Assembly (NCBI RefSeq): GCF_000346465.2
Contig: NC_034016.1
Span: 843,481-907,480, forward strand
Direction: 5' to 3'
DNA from: Prunus persica
Lineage: Eukaryota; Streptophyta; Magnoliopsida; Rosales; Rosaceae
DNA length: 64,000 nt
The first letter of the stretch is position 1, and each line of letters starts with the position of its first letter. The notes beneath the pieces were generated by a model. That model worked only from the letters and a program-made list of their open reading frames with translations, did not search any database and was not told where the DNA came from. Shown one piece after another: positions 46,108-56,304 of this stretch. The translations under genes were made by a program, and so were the position numbers.

Positions 46108-46400
46108 ACAACCGATGAGTAATAATCCAATTTTGAGTTTTTTTATATGAATTTCTCACTAAAGGGTAAATCAGGAAATCTGTATATTAAGTAAACTAAA
46201 AAAAAGAACAGCTGGCAATAGTAGGGCGTGTTTATAAAGTCTGTTTAATGTAAGGTAGGGTGTGTTTATGAAGTCAATTTCATGTAGGGTATTTCTATGA
46301 TTCTATAGTCAGAAATGGGTTTCTTTATAGTTATCTATTATTTTATTTGGAATAATTCACCCAGTTGGTCAAAAAAATTTAGAAGTCAGCACTTTGTTGT

Positions 46401-46401
<1 letters not shown>

Positions 46402-46433
<32 letters not shown>

Positions 46434-46436
46434 GAT

Positions 46437-46483
<47 letters not shown>
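46402..46483 (+). repeat. (TTTTG)n, (TA)n and (GA)n compound simple repeat
   Basis: A TTTTG run, then about ten TA units, then about twelve GA units follow one another without a gap. It borders the MITE-like sequence that starts at 46484. Confidence 0.9.
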
Positions 46484-46865
46484 CTCTTTCATTGAGGGAT
46501 CCCTCAAATACTTATTTGAGGGACACTCCTTATATGCCCCACTCCGGATTATATTTCACTAATCCAAACTGTCTATTTTGTACATACTCATTCAAAGATC
46601 ATTTCTAGAAAAAATCACTTAAATTCGATATCATTTGACCACTCAATTGAATTATTGAAATTTAGTACTTTCTTGAAGCACCATGTTCTTTGATTTTGTA
46701 AGACACAATTGGATGTCGAAACGATTTCCGATTTGTCTAATTTTTTTGTAAAGATGATCTATGAATGAAGACCTAACAAATTGATGGTTTGGATCATTGT
46801 GAAAAAAATTATAAGGTACCCTAAAGGTCGTCCCTCAATATTTATATGAGAAATTCATTGCAAAG
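46484..46865. mobile_element. MITE-like foldback sequence
   Basis: The start holds a 14-bp perfect palindrome TGAGGGATCCCTCA (46493-46506) and a hairpin CCCTCAAAT/ATTTGAGGG (46501-46509/46514-46522). The end, reversed, reads TCATATAAATATTGAGGGAC, which resembles ACTTATTTGAGGGAC near the start. The element is about 380 bp, AT-rich and non-coding. The simple repeat next to it hides any target duplication. Confidence 0.45.
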
Positions 46866-47581
46866 TTTGCAAACTAAAAAAAAGAAAAAAGCTTTATATA
46901 GTATTATAGATACCGACATTAGTGAAAAAAGAAATTAATGCTTAATATCTTCATTTCATTATTAAGATTCCGTTGAATATCATCTTTCTTTCTAAACTGT
47001 TCTCGTGATGTATATTTTCAGTAACATTTAAGGCACCAACTTGTTTACTAACTTTTGGATACCAAACACATCTGACATATGACATGACAACCCTGTTTTA
47101 ATTACATAATTCGTTAAAAAAATAAAAATAATTTCACATAGAAAAAATGAAAACAGAAATAAAAAAAGAAATAAAAGAAACCCAACGATTTTAGATTTAC
47201 AGATAAACCTTTTGTGGTTTAGCGTTAAACCTCCTTCTTCCTCTCTGAAAAACCCTAAAAATTCAGCAGTCCTTCCATTGAAGAATTGAAGAAATTCAGC
47301 AGTCCTTCCATTTAGTATGAATCGAATTCTAATTTTTCTTATGAATTTTCATTGTACTTTTTCTTTTCCTCTACTTTCTGATGTATAAAGGAGAGGTCAT
47401 ATTGACACATCTGGATACCATAAGAAATAGACTTCATATTTGTACACTATCATTATTCTCAAACAATTACAATCTCTCCGTCTAATAAGTATATATCATA
47501 TATGGTTTTTTTTTGAAATGAAAATAATTACAATGATTCAAATGCATGAGTAAACACGTGTGTAAATGACTCCCACAGGTG
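46866..47581. other. AT-rich spacer; upstream edge of the dioxygenase duplication
   Basis: No gene. From about 47545 (GCATGAGTAAACACGTGTGTAAATGACTC) it matches 55593-55623, so the duplicated unit that includes the dioxygenase gene starts near here. Confidence 0.6.
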
Positions 47582-47586
47582 GTAAA

Positions 47587-47801
47587 TGTTAGAGTAGGGT
47601 TGTGACACTTGGCATAAGATTAGAGGTTGTGATGGTTAATTAGTTAAGATGGTTGTGTATAAATAGTAGTGTATTCTGCATTACCTGTTCATTAAGAAAG
47701 AAAGTTCATTTTCCTCTGCTCTCTCTCTCTATCCCTGATATCTCATTCTCTCTCTCTCTAGAAATTGTTCTTCATAGTTCTTCATTTGATATTGATTAAC
47801 A
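47587..47801 (+). repeat. 5' LTR of the chimeric copia element
   Basis: TGTTAGAGTAGG...GATTAACA, 215 bp. TATA-like TATAAATAG lies in its middle, followed by CT-rich leader DNA. Confidence 0.95.
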
Positions 47802-48070
47802 TGGTATCATCGCCATTACCGCTCACGCAGATTCTTCGATCCGGCTTCTTGCTTCCGCTATCTCTGTCTTCGATTTGATCTTCGGCTCCCTCTGATCTCT
47901 CTGTTTCTTGCTTCTTCACGATTTCTGTGTCTTCTTGACTATTCATAATTTCTAGGGTTTGTTGATTCGATCTCGAAGTGTGATTGTTTCTTCTTCTCTT
48001 CTCTTGGCATTGTGTCGCTCCGGTGTTTGTGCTCAGTTCTCAGTGAATTGCTTAGTTCTGTACTGCAACA

Positions 48071-49399
48071 ATGGTGACTGCTGCCCAACTTCAAATTTTG
48101 CAATCTCCGATCACGGCTCTTATTTCTACGATTTCGATGTCTGTGAACGTGAAATTGGACGACTCGAACTACCTAAATTGGCATTTTCAGATGCAATTGT
48201 TGCTGGAGAGCAATGGAATCATCGGATTTGTTGATGGATCTCATCCTTGCCCTCCTACTATTGCCTCTGGTGCATCTGGTATAAATTCTTCTGACTCATC
48301 CTCTGCTGCTGATTGTGATACTGTGTTGATATGGAAAATGCATGATAGGGCTGTTATGCAACTTCTTACTGCCACCTTGTCTCCGGTGGCTATGTCTTGT
48401 GCGATTGGTAGTACTAGCTCTAGAGATCTTTGGATTCGTTTAAAGGAACACTTTTCCACTGTGTCAAGGACAAGCATTTTCCAAATGAAGTCTAATTTGC
48501 AGAATATCCGAAAAGGATCTGATGCTATAAGTCAATATCTTCTCAAAATAAAAGAGGCTAGAGATTATTTGGCAGCTGCGGGGGTATATTTTGCAGATGA
48601 AGATATTGTGATTCTAGCTTTGAATGGCCTCCCTCCTGAATATAATACTTTTCGATGTGTGGTTCGGGGTAGAGAAAGTGTTATTACTCTGAAAGAGTTT
48701 CGCTCTCAATTACTTGCTGAAGAGCGTATTGTGGAGAACCTCACTGTTGCCCCATCATATCTTACTGCTATGGCTGCAACTTCTAGACCTCCTATCTCAT
48801 CTGCGCCACCTTTTCAGCAATCTAATGGTGCTCATGGACAGTCCTCGTATGTTCCTGGCGGCTATAAAATTTTTCATAGAAACAAGGGAAAGGGCAAGTT
48901 TAATCAAGGTCAGCGACCGTTTAATCCAAGACCACAGTTTTATACTCAAACCCATGTGTTGCCCACACCAACTCCAGGTGTTCTTGGTCAATTTCCCACT
49001 TCTCAGTATCCATCTCCATCAGTTCCACTTGTTCCTACTTGTCAATTATGCAACAGTGAAGGTCACACTGCTCCATTCTGTGGATCTAATCCTCCTGAGA
49101 GGTCTAAGTGTCATATTTGTGGTAAAACAAATCACACCACATGGTACTGCTTTTATAATGATAACGGTCCGAACTTTATTGGTGCTGGAAGTTATTCCCA
49201 GGTTCCTCAGATGTCTTCTTCATCCCTTGGATATTCTTCAGCTCAGTCTCATCATTCTCAACAATCCCCAATGCAAGCTATGCATACTGTTATGCAACCA
49301 TCTCCGCCATCCTCCTCTCAGAGTCTACCTCAAGTATGGCTTACTGATGCGGGGGCGTGTGAGAATGTGAAGGTAAAGAGTCCCACATTGGAAAGTTGA
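48071..49399 (+). CDS. Copia gag protein, with a C-terminal tail from the TRIM-like block
   Basis: Intact frame of 442 residues. Residues 30-60 hold the copia gag start (LDDSNYLNWHFQMQLLLESN), followed by the UBN2-type core (LWIRLKEHFSTVSRTSIFQM, LPPEYNTFRCVV). From residue about 319 there are two Cys/His clusters (CQLCNSEGHTAPFC and CHICGKTNHTTWYC, a CX2CX4HX4C knuckle). Around residue 425 it enters the protease start (WLTDAGA) and is cut off: codons after 49357 come from the TRIM-like block and end in PTLES. It could still form particles, but it has no enzyme of its own. The ATG at 48071 is the first in this frame after the leader. Confidence 0.85.
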   Translation: MVTAAQLQILQSPITALISTISMSVNVKLDDSNYLNWHFQMQLLLESNGIIGFVDGSHPCPPTIASGASGINSSDSSSAADCDTVLIWKMHDRAVMQLLTATLSPVAMSCAIGSTSSRDLWIRLKEHFSTVSRTSIFQMKSNLQNIRKGSDAISQYLLKIKEARDYLAAAGVYFADEDIVILALNGLPPEYNTFRCVVRGRESVITLKEFRSQLLAEERIVENLTVAPSYLTAMAATSRPPISSAPPFQQSNGAHGQSSYVPGGYKIFHRNKGKGKFNQGQRPFNPRPQFYTQTHVLPTPTPGVLGQFPTSQYPSPSVPLVPTCQLCNSEGHTAPFCGSNPPERSKCHICGKTNHTTWYCFYNDNGPNFIGAGSYSQVPQMSSSSLGYSSAQSHHSQQSPMQAMHTVMQPSPPSSSQSLPQVWLTDAGACENVKVKSPTLES

Positions 49400-49711
49400 G
49401 AAACCTAGCAAGGGTTTATAAGGAGTTGGGTTACTCCCCCCATTGCCAATTGGTTTTGGGGTGGAACCTCAACTTCCTTCATGGTATCAGAGCAAGGCTT
49501 CACGTGTTGAGCCCAACAGCCACACGTGCTCCCACGTCACCCAATATGTGTTGTCCACGTGTTAGGCTTGAAAGTTCGCCACACGTGCGGGGGCGTGTTG
49601 AGAGTGTTTGTCCCACATTGAAATGTTAAGGGACCTAGCCTGGGTTTATAAGGAGTTGGGCAACTCCCCCCATTGCCAATTGGTTTTGGGGTGGAACCTC
49701 AACTTCCTTCA
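49358..49711 (+). mobile_element. TRIM-like mini-retroelement block inside the copia interior
   Basis: Two related direct repeats, 49358-49481 (124 bp, TGTGAGAATG...CTTCCTTCA) and 49596-49711 (116 bp, TGTTGAGAGTG...CTTCCTTCA), share GTCCCACATTG, GGGTTTATAAGGAGTTGGG and the last about 60 bp. The first is followed by a perfect primer site TGGTATCAGAGC (49482-49493). The second is preceded by a G-rich tract (GCGGGGGCG). The internal part is only 114 bp and non-coding. This is the TRIM layout. No target duplication flanks the block: the left flank TGCGGGGGCG copies the tract before the second repeat, and the right flank TGGTA copies the primer site start. Confidence 0.8.
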
Positions 49712-49908
49712 TGGTACTTGCATGGAATTAGGTTGAAAAGAGTCAACCAGTGGTAAAGGGCCAGTTGACAGGGCTTCAGCATTGGACTCAGGTACCACAG
49801 GGATTGATGATAAAGATGGAGATGCACCAGTAATGGACAGAGGTGATGGTGAAGAGGATGAAGCAGGAGTATTGCTAGGTAAAATGAATGTATCTGATAA
49901 AGTGGCAG
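49712..49908 (-). other. Apparently inverted copia linker fragment
   Basis: On the minus strand this reads as an open, Ser/Pro/Thr-rich protein segment (ILPSNTPASSSSPSPLSITG, then PLPLVDSFQPNSMQ) of the kind found between integrase and RT in copia polyproteins. The plus strand reads an odd Asp/Gly/Glu-rich run that does not look like the normal region before RNase H. I infer inversion. A search of intact relatives would settle it. Confidence 0.5.
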
Positions 49909-50368
49909 GAGATCCAAATGATCGGCGGTCCACTACCGGTTTGGTTGTGTTTCTTGGTTCCAATCCTGTGTCTTGGTCCTCTAAGAAACAACAAACTGTT
50001 TCCCGATCTTCCACTGAAGCCGAATATCGTGCTTTGTCAACTACTTCTGCTGAACTTGACTGGATCAAGCAATTACTGGTGTTTCTGCAGGTTCCCATTG
50101 CTCAGCAACCGGTGCTGTTTTGTGATAACCTATCCGCGATTGCTCTATCCTTCAATCCCGTTCAGCATCAGAGGACCAAACATATTGAGATCGATGTTCA
50201 TTTTGTTCGAGAACGAGTGGCGAAACAACAACTTTTTGTGCAGTTTGTGTCTTCCAGAGAACAGTTTGCAGATATATTAACCAAAGGCTTAAGTGCTCCT
50301 CTATTCCATACTCATTGTCACAATCTCATGCTTGGTTTATCACCGCAAGAGATTGAGGGGGGATGTTA
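49909..50368 (+). CDS. Copia RNase H, C-terminal fragment
   Basis: The plus-strand frame reads AGDPNDRRSTTGLVVFLGSN, the expected copia RNase H core, then SRSSTEAEYRAL with its catalytic Glu and FCDNLSAIAL with the catalytic Asp, RTKHIEIDVHFVRERV, and ends DILTKGLSAPLF...EIEGGC at 50368, four bases into the 3' LTR. The first catalytic Asp (DADWAGD region) is lost at the join to the inverted piece. There is no start codon of its own in copia context. As part of a chimera it is probably not expressed as an active enzyme. Confidence 0.8.
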
Positions 50369-50578
50369 GAGTAGGGTTGTGACACTTGGCATAAGATTAG
50401 AGGTTGTGATGGTTAATTAGTTAAGATGGTTGTGTATAAATAGTAGTGTATTCTGCATTACCTGTTCATTAAGAAAGAAAGTTCATTTTCCTCTGCTCTC
50501 TCTCTCTATCCCTGATATCTCATTCTCTCTCTCTCTAGAAATTGTTCTTCATAGTTCTTCATTTGATATTGATTAACA
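50364..50578 (+). repeat. 3' LTR of the chimeric copia element
   Basis: Same 215-bp sequence as the 5' LTR; I see no difference. Followed by GTAAA, the target duplication. Confidence 0.95.
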
Positions 50579-50583
50579 GTAAA

Positions 50584-51718
50584 GCCCAAGTTGCTGTTCT
50601 ATTTTGGTGGACACACATATGTTGCGTAAAGAATTTGTGTGGATGATAGTCATGCACCCTCAAATCCGTCTAAAGATATTGGTGAAAACCTAAAATCCAA
50701 ATTGTCTTGTGAAACAAGTTTCTCATTCCACCTTGGACCGTCGCACTCCTTGGTTTTATGTCCTACGTATATACCTACCACGTGGAAGATCCTTCAAATT
50801 TATAATTTTGTATAAACACACACACACACACGCATCTTAACCACTTCATTAATATATGTCCATATTTGTCTTGACATCTAACGCACCATTTGCTCATGAT
50901 TTTGATATCTACGCTGTCCTATTTACACACATTCTAAATTTCTTCTTCTCGGAAATTTGAGGCAAATAATTATTTTGGACTGATTAGTAGAAAACTTTGC
51001 AGTTAGTCTAGAAGTTCAAAAAAATACAGTTTTTTCTAACAACAAATTTCCATTTTTGGCCTCACTAGTAGAAAAGTTTATAACTAGTCAGTTCATGTTT
51101 TTTCCCCTCAAGTTTACCCCTTTTTGGACTGACTACTACTTGTCAGGGCAAGAAAAACTTTGCTAATATATGCTAGATAAGGTGCACTTATCATGTCAAC
51201 AGACAGATATTTCGATTAAATTTTTTTCACAAGAACTTAAGATACGATAATGTTATGGGCACTAACTTTCTTCATCAACTTATCGATACCAACACATGTG
51301 ACCTAGAATGGAGAGACTTAGAGTTAATAACAAGCTTTTATCTTCCTAAAAAAGAAAATATTCGGATTTGACCTTAGAGGATTGGCACTTTTGCGTCGCT
51401 CAAAATAGAGATGAAGACAAAAATAAAGGTTTTAATTACTTGTCTTGCCTTTGAGTCGGCCCTAACGAAGAAATAGATTTCTATACTATTATTGTTGAAG
51501 ATTTTTTCATGCGTGCGGCTACTGGTCAACTGACCTCTTCTAGTTGCCAGGCTATTTACATCATATCCATACAAAGATTAGCGTTTGGATAACTTTAAAA
51601 GCCTAATTAGACCAGAAAAAAATTGACTAATTGGAGGTGGGGACCAATATATGAACTTTGACAAGTATGTTCGTAGAAATTACTTAGAGGCCTCGCAGCC
51701 TTACCTTGATATCTCACA
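50584..51718. other. Upstream region of dioxygenase gene copy 1
   Basis: No gene. 50579-50945 and 51655-51818 match 55645-55990 and 56140-56304 upstream of copy 2. The stretch 50950-51650 is absent from copy 2, which has about 150 bp of different DNA there. A (CA)n run lies near 50815-50830. Confidence 0.6.
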
Positions 51719-51725
51719 ATGTGCC

Positions 51726-51733
51726 TATAAAAA
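51726..51733 (+). promoter_or_regulatory. TATA box of dioxygenase copy 1
   Basis: CCTATAAAAAC, about 93 bp upstream of the ATG. The paralogous position in copy 2 (56210-56217) reads TACAAAAA. Confidence 0.65.
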
Positions 51734-51818
51734 CAGGCAATGATCGATTTTCAATCCAATCAAAACGCACTCTCTATCTTTATTCACTGCTACCGTCGCT
51801 AGTTCTTAATTGTGTTCA

Positions 51819-54524
51819 ATGGCTAAAACTGCTTCTGTAGTATTGACCCAAAACCTTTCTGATACCAAAAGGACCACCTCCTTTAATCATTCAGCTAATG
51901 ATGATGAAATCCCCACCATTGATTACAGCATGCTGATCTGCTCTAATGATCCTGATCAACGACTCAAAGCCCTCCAATACCTTGCCTATGTCTGCGAGGA
52001 GTACGGCTTTTTCTATGTATGGAATTTCCTCTCATCTACATACACATTCATTCCCCCATAGCACACCATTTTGCTTATTACAATGCCTCAAAACCAGTTC
52101 ACTATGCATATACACACACACACGTGCATAGAGCTTCAACTGTGAACGTGTTGGCATACAACATGATGCTAATCACTCTGTAAGGATGTGAAGTATTGTC
52201 CCACATCGGAAAATTTAAGAAATTTTACACTCTGTAAGGTGGTGTGATTTTGTTATTAACTTGTTAGTATTATCGCATTGTAAATACTAGCTCTGTAAAT
52301 ATATATATATTTTTTGGCTAAAAGAAAAGAAACAAAACTGTTAATTAATTAGGGTTTTGTGTTATGTTATAATTTGTTGTCGCATGTTTATATTGCGTAC
52401 AAAATTACAAATGCATGTAACATGTTGCCTGATAACTTGGCAGCTGGTAAATCATGGGGTGCCCGATAGCGTAATTGAGAGAGCACTAAATGGGATTTCC
52501 GATTTCTTTAATCTGACGGAGGAGGAAAAGATGGATTATGAGAAGAAGGATTCAACGGATAGGATCAGATGGGGGCTAGGGTTCTCACCCGGGGACCATG
52601 AAGCTGTCAAGAGGGAGTATCTCAAGGTGCTCCCACATCCAAAGTTTGAAGGCCCTGCTAAACCAGCTGGTTTCAGGTACAAGAAAATAGTGTTTTTGAA
52701 GAAAAGGAAAAAATCGTGTGTGCACGACCCATGCATCAACCTACTCACCTAACCAAACAAAAATCCTAAATTTTATTTTTAATTTATAAAAAGTGTTTTT
52801 TGTTTCTTCTTTGATGAATAAGTACATGTTTTAACCACTTAAGCTATAATTTTAATAAAAAATGCTATTTTTAACAAAGAAAAAAGAGAACTTATTTTCG
52901 TTAAAAAAATTAACAAAAGGATTTGGATTGTATATTTGTATCTTTTGAAGTTATATTGTGTTTATATTTTAGTTTAAAGATAATCATGGTTTGGACTTAA
53001 CTGTAAAATATACATGAGATTGGTTCGGTTTCTAAAAACTAAAATCGCGATTGCACCAAACCATTATAATTCGATTTTTGTTTGACTTTTTCTGTGATAA
53101 AAACCAAATCAAAACTGTCATTACGATTCGGATAAGTCAGTTTAGTCATTTCAGCCAGATTGGTGCCCACCCCTAAGCACAAGGATAGATCTACGGATCC
53201 TAATAATTGGTCTAATTCGACTTTCTTTTACCCCCTACTTTGTCTTTATTAAATGGCCTAAGATTAAGCTTAATTTATGTCTATGTTACTTACAGGGAGG
53301 CCTTGGAAGATTATTACCAAAGGAATCGAGAGGTGATAATTAATTTGGCTAAAGCAGTATCGAAAACATTGGGATTTGAAGAAAATTACTTAGAGAAGGA
53401 ATTTGAGCTGGAAACTGGGGCTGATGTTTCTGCTATGAACGTGTATCCGCCCGGGTTTAAACCCAACACTCAAATCGGTTTGCCGGCTCATTATGACCCT
53501 GGCTACCTTGTTTCCCTTGTACAAAACGTCAACGGTGGTCTCCAACTAAACTATAAACAAAAGTGGATCAATGTTGATATGCCTTCCAATGCCCTTTTCA
53601 TTAATATTGGGGATCATGTTGAGGTACATACATATTAAATATTTGAAGTCCTTAATTTATTTTCGACATAAGATAAATTGGTGCGAATATGAATCAAATT
53701 TATTCTTGACATACTAACCCCACCATTTAACGTTACATACACCATATCTATTGATTATACTATTAATTATATTTTTCGCAAAAGTCAAACTCACGAATGA
53801 GTCCGACCTTCAAGAAATCTGTAAGAAATTAAGGTGGACTCATTACCTAGAGATATCTCCAAAATGAGCACATTACATGTACAATATTTATTGATCATAT
53901 TATTAATCATATTTTTCACAAAGGTTGAACTCGTGAATGAGTCTGACCTACAAGAGATGTGAACTTATGAGTTCTATGTTCACATCTTTGTAAGAAATTA
54001 AGGTGGACTCATCACCTAAAGATATCTCCCAAATGAGATCCATGAGTCCACGATGCAAAACAAGTATATATTTTGTTTTGGAATTGTTTGACTTTCAATC
54101 TAAATCATGAATTCGAAATCAAAGTTGATTATGTGTAAGACTTTATTATAGAAATGAACTATTGAATTTAAAGTCCAAAACTTAGGAACAAAGTCAAGCA
54201 AACAAGAGAAGTAGATTTGCTAATATAAAAGTTTCTTAATGCGTATTGTTTTTAATTCATTGCTTGTATTATATATAATAGGTTTTAACAAATGGGAAGT
54301 ACAAGAGTCCTATGCATCGTGTGATCCTGAACAACGAGGTGAGAAGAGTCTCTGTGGCCACAGTCCATGGACCATCACTTGACACATTTGTGAAACCAGC
54401 TCCAGAGTTTGTGGGCGAGTCTCACCCACCAGCATACCGAGGGATGATCTACAAGGACTCCTTGGAAGCCAATGGTTACCATGAGATCGATGGAAAATCA
54501 TGCATAGCACAACTTCGGCTATGA
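51819..54524 (+). CDS. 2-oxoglutarate/Fe(II)-dependent dioxygenase (DOXC class), intact copy
   Basis: Four exons join in frame: 51819-52016, 52444-52676, 53296-53623, 54282-54524 (1002 nt, 333 residues), all GT-AG. The N-terminal DIOX_N part has IPTIDYSML and EEYGFFYLVNHGVP, the exon 1/2 join. The catalytic jelly roll has LPAHYDPGY with iron ligands His209 and Asp211, the third ligand His265 in YKSPMHRV, and the 2-oxoglutarate anchor Arg275-x-Ser277 (RRVS). All needed residues are present. No signal peptide, so cytosolic. The substrate is unknown; the sequence style is that of plant 2-ODDs of the '2-oxoglutarate-dependent dioxygenase 19-like' kind, which act in specialised metabolism. ATG at 51819 is preferred over an earlier in-frame TGT codon at 51810. 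A nearly identical broken copy lies 4.5 kb downstream. Confidence 0.93.
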
Positions 54525-55567
54525 AATAGAGTTCATGCTGGGAAGGAGTTGTTATGTGCTAAACCATTAAAATAAGGTTTATTTATGGATATACCCCTTG
54601 TGCTTTTAAAATAGTCTCAGATTACCAATGTTCTTTGAAATATCTCAATATACCACCTATACTTTCAATAAGTGTCTCACGTTAGCTATTCTGTCAGATT
54701 TGAGAGAAGTTCCGTTAGTTGATGTGACCCTCACTTCTTTTTAATCTCTTAACAAGAGAGAAGAATGGTTAGTCAGGTTGAGAAAATGGGGAATTTGGGA
54801 GAAGAAGGTTTTCTGAACCTCCAGATTCCCAAATCTAAAATTCCCTCAACCTAACCTTCTTCTGTTGTAGTGCTAATACTTATGAATAAAGTTTATTGGT
54901 TTCATAATAAAGTTATTGTTTCAATTTATGTGAGTATGGAGAAATTAGTATGGCGAGGCAATGGGCGGAAACGGAATAATTTCATGTGATTTGGGATCAA
55001 GTGAGACTTGCATAAATTCCTAATTTATTTAATGTTTCCGCTCTTACTTTGATTTTATGTTAGATATGATATGCTAGATGATTTATACTCTCAAAGTTTG
55101 GTTGTATAATTTTTAGAAATCTCTGCACAACACCATTTCCACAACATTCCCTTCAATAAATCATGCTAATTGTACACACAAGAAGAAAAAAATGGAATTA
55201 GAGTCATATTATTTCCGAAAGGGTGAAGGAAACAAATTTATGGAAAAAAAATTAAAATCAATGTTGGGACAAACTTTTTCACCAAATACAAATGTGGAAG
55301 ACCTTTGACTATGCCTATTGGTGTTGAAATTGTATATATATTTTATTTATTTTTAGTTGAAAATATTAGGCTACATATATGTTTAATTTGTATTTTTCCC
55401 AAATCTTCCCTCAGCTATAGCCAAGGGTAGCCCTTGCATTGGTTCCACCCCCCGTCACACACTCTATTTCTTTAATCAATCACGTTGACAAATTTACAAG
55501 TAATAATAAATTTATTTATTTATTTATTGTTTTGCCAAATATACAAGGAATTTGAGAGTAGAGGAAA
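54525..55567. other. Spacer between the two dioxygenase copies
   Basis: Holds the 3' UTR of copy 1. No gene seen; AT-rich, with a TTTA-repeat stretch near 55508-55530. Confidence 0.6.
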
Positions 55568-55723
55568 TCGAATACGAAACTTCAAGTTCAAGTGCATGAG
55601 TAAACACGTGTGTAAATGACTCTGATTTCCACAGGTGGCAAAGCCTAAGTTGCCGTTCTATTTTGGTTGACAAACATATATTGCGTAAAGAATTTGTGCT
55701 TGAACTTGAAGTTTCGTATTCGA
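55568..55723. repeat. 25-bp perfect inverted repeat upstream of dioxygenase copy 2
   Basis: 55568-55592 (TCGAATACGAAAC... start) and 55699-55723 are exact reverse complements over 25 bp. The second arm replaces about 22 bp found at this place in copy 1 and is followed by ACAGGTGGC, a direct copy of 55634-55642. Confidence 0.9.
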
Positions 55724-56304
55724 CAGGTGGCAAATCCGTCTAAAGATATTGGTGACTAAAATCCAAATTGCCTTGTGAAGAAAGTTTCTCATTCCACCTT
55801 GGTTTTATTTTATGCCCTGTGTACTTACATACCGTTGTGGAAGATCCTTCAAATTTATAATTTTGTACACACACGCACACACATCTGATCCACTTCATTA
55901 ATATATGTCCATATTTGTCTTGACCTCTAACGCACCATTTGCTCATGATTTTGATATCTACTCTGTCCTATTTACAAACTTTTTAAATTTCTTCTTCTCG
56001 TAAAATTATTAAATTTGATCTTAAGCAGAAATTAAGAGGTGATCATTCTAAAGAAGCATGACAAAAGTGAGTGATTCAGCAAAGATTAATGGTGAAACTG
56101 CCCATTAAATAAAACCTCCTAGATAATCTTATTAATTAACTTTGACAAGCATGTTCCTAGAAATTACATAGAGGCATCGTAGCCTTACCTTGATATCTCA
56201 CAATGTGCCTACAAAAACACAGGCAATGATCGATGTTCAATCCAATCAAAACGCACACTCTCTCTTTATTCACTGCAGCCGTCGCTACTTCTTAGTTGTT
56301 TTCA

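Larger units (their letters stand above)
44107..46330. mobile_element. Putative foldback (Pack-type) element carrying a gene fragment
   Basis: The left arm (about 44107-44340) and the right arm (about 46140-46330, inverted) share an ACCC-ACATG-AAT..ACTT...AAACA.ACCC pattern, with about 60 percent identity by eye. Between them lies a broken multi-exon CBL10-like fragment. This arrangement fits a Mutator-like element that captured host DNA. No clear target duplication or exact ends were found, so the call is tentative. Confidence 0.4.
47587..50578 (+). mobile_element. Young chimeric copia retrotransposon, 2992 bp
   Basis: Two LTRs of 215 bp (47587-47801 and 50364-50578) are identical as far as I can compare them, flanked by a perfect 5-bp target duplication GTAAA (47582-47586, 50579-50583). 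A primer site TGGTATCATCGCC (47802) and a polypurine tract GAGGGGGGA (50355-50363) are in place. The interior is gag (48071-49357), a TRIM-like block (49358-49711), an apparently inverted linker piece (49712-49908) and RNase H (about 49909-50368). Protease, integrase and RT are missing. It sits in the upstream part of the duplicated dioxygenase unit; the other unit has the empty site at about 55641. It must have moved using proteins from another element. Confidence 0.92.

Noticed and set aside
48714..49370. 218-codon open frame overlapping copia gag
   Set aside because: It is an out-of-frame shadow of the recognised gag protein.
52180..52260. GTCCCACATCGG motif in dioxygenase intron 1 as a TRIM insertion
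   Set aside because: The motif resembles TRIM LTR starts, but I could not find paired LTR ends or a target duplication; it is present in both copies (also near 56680), so it predates the duplication.
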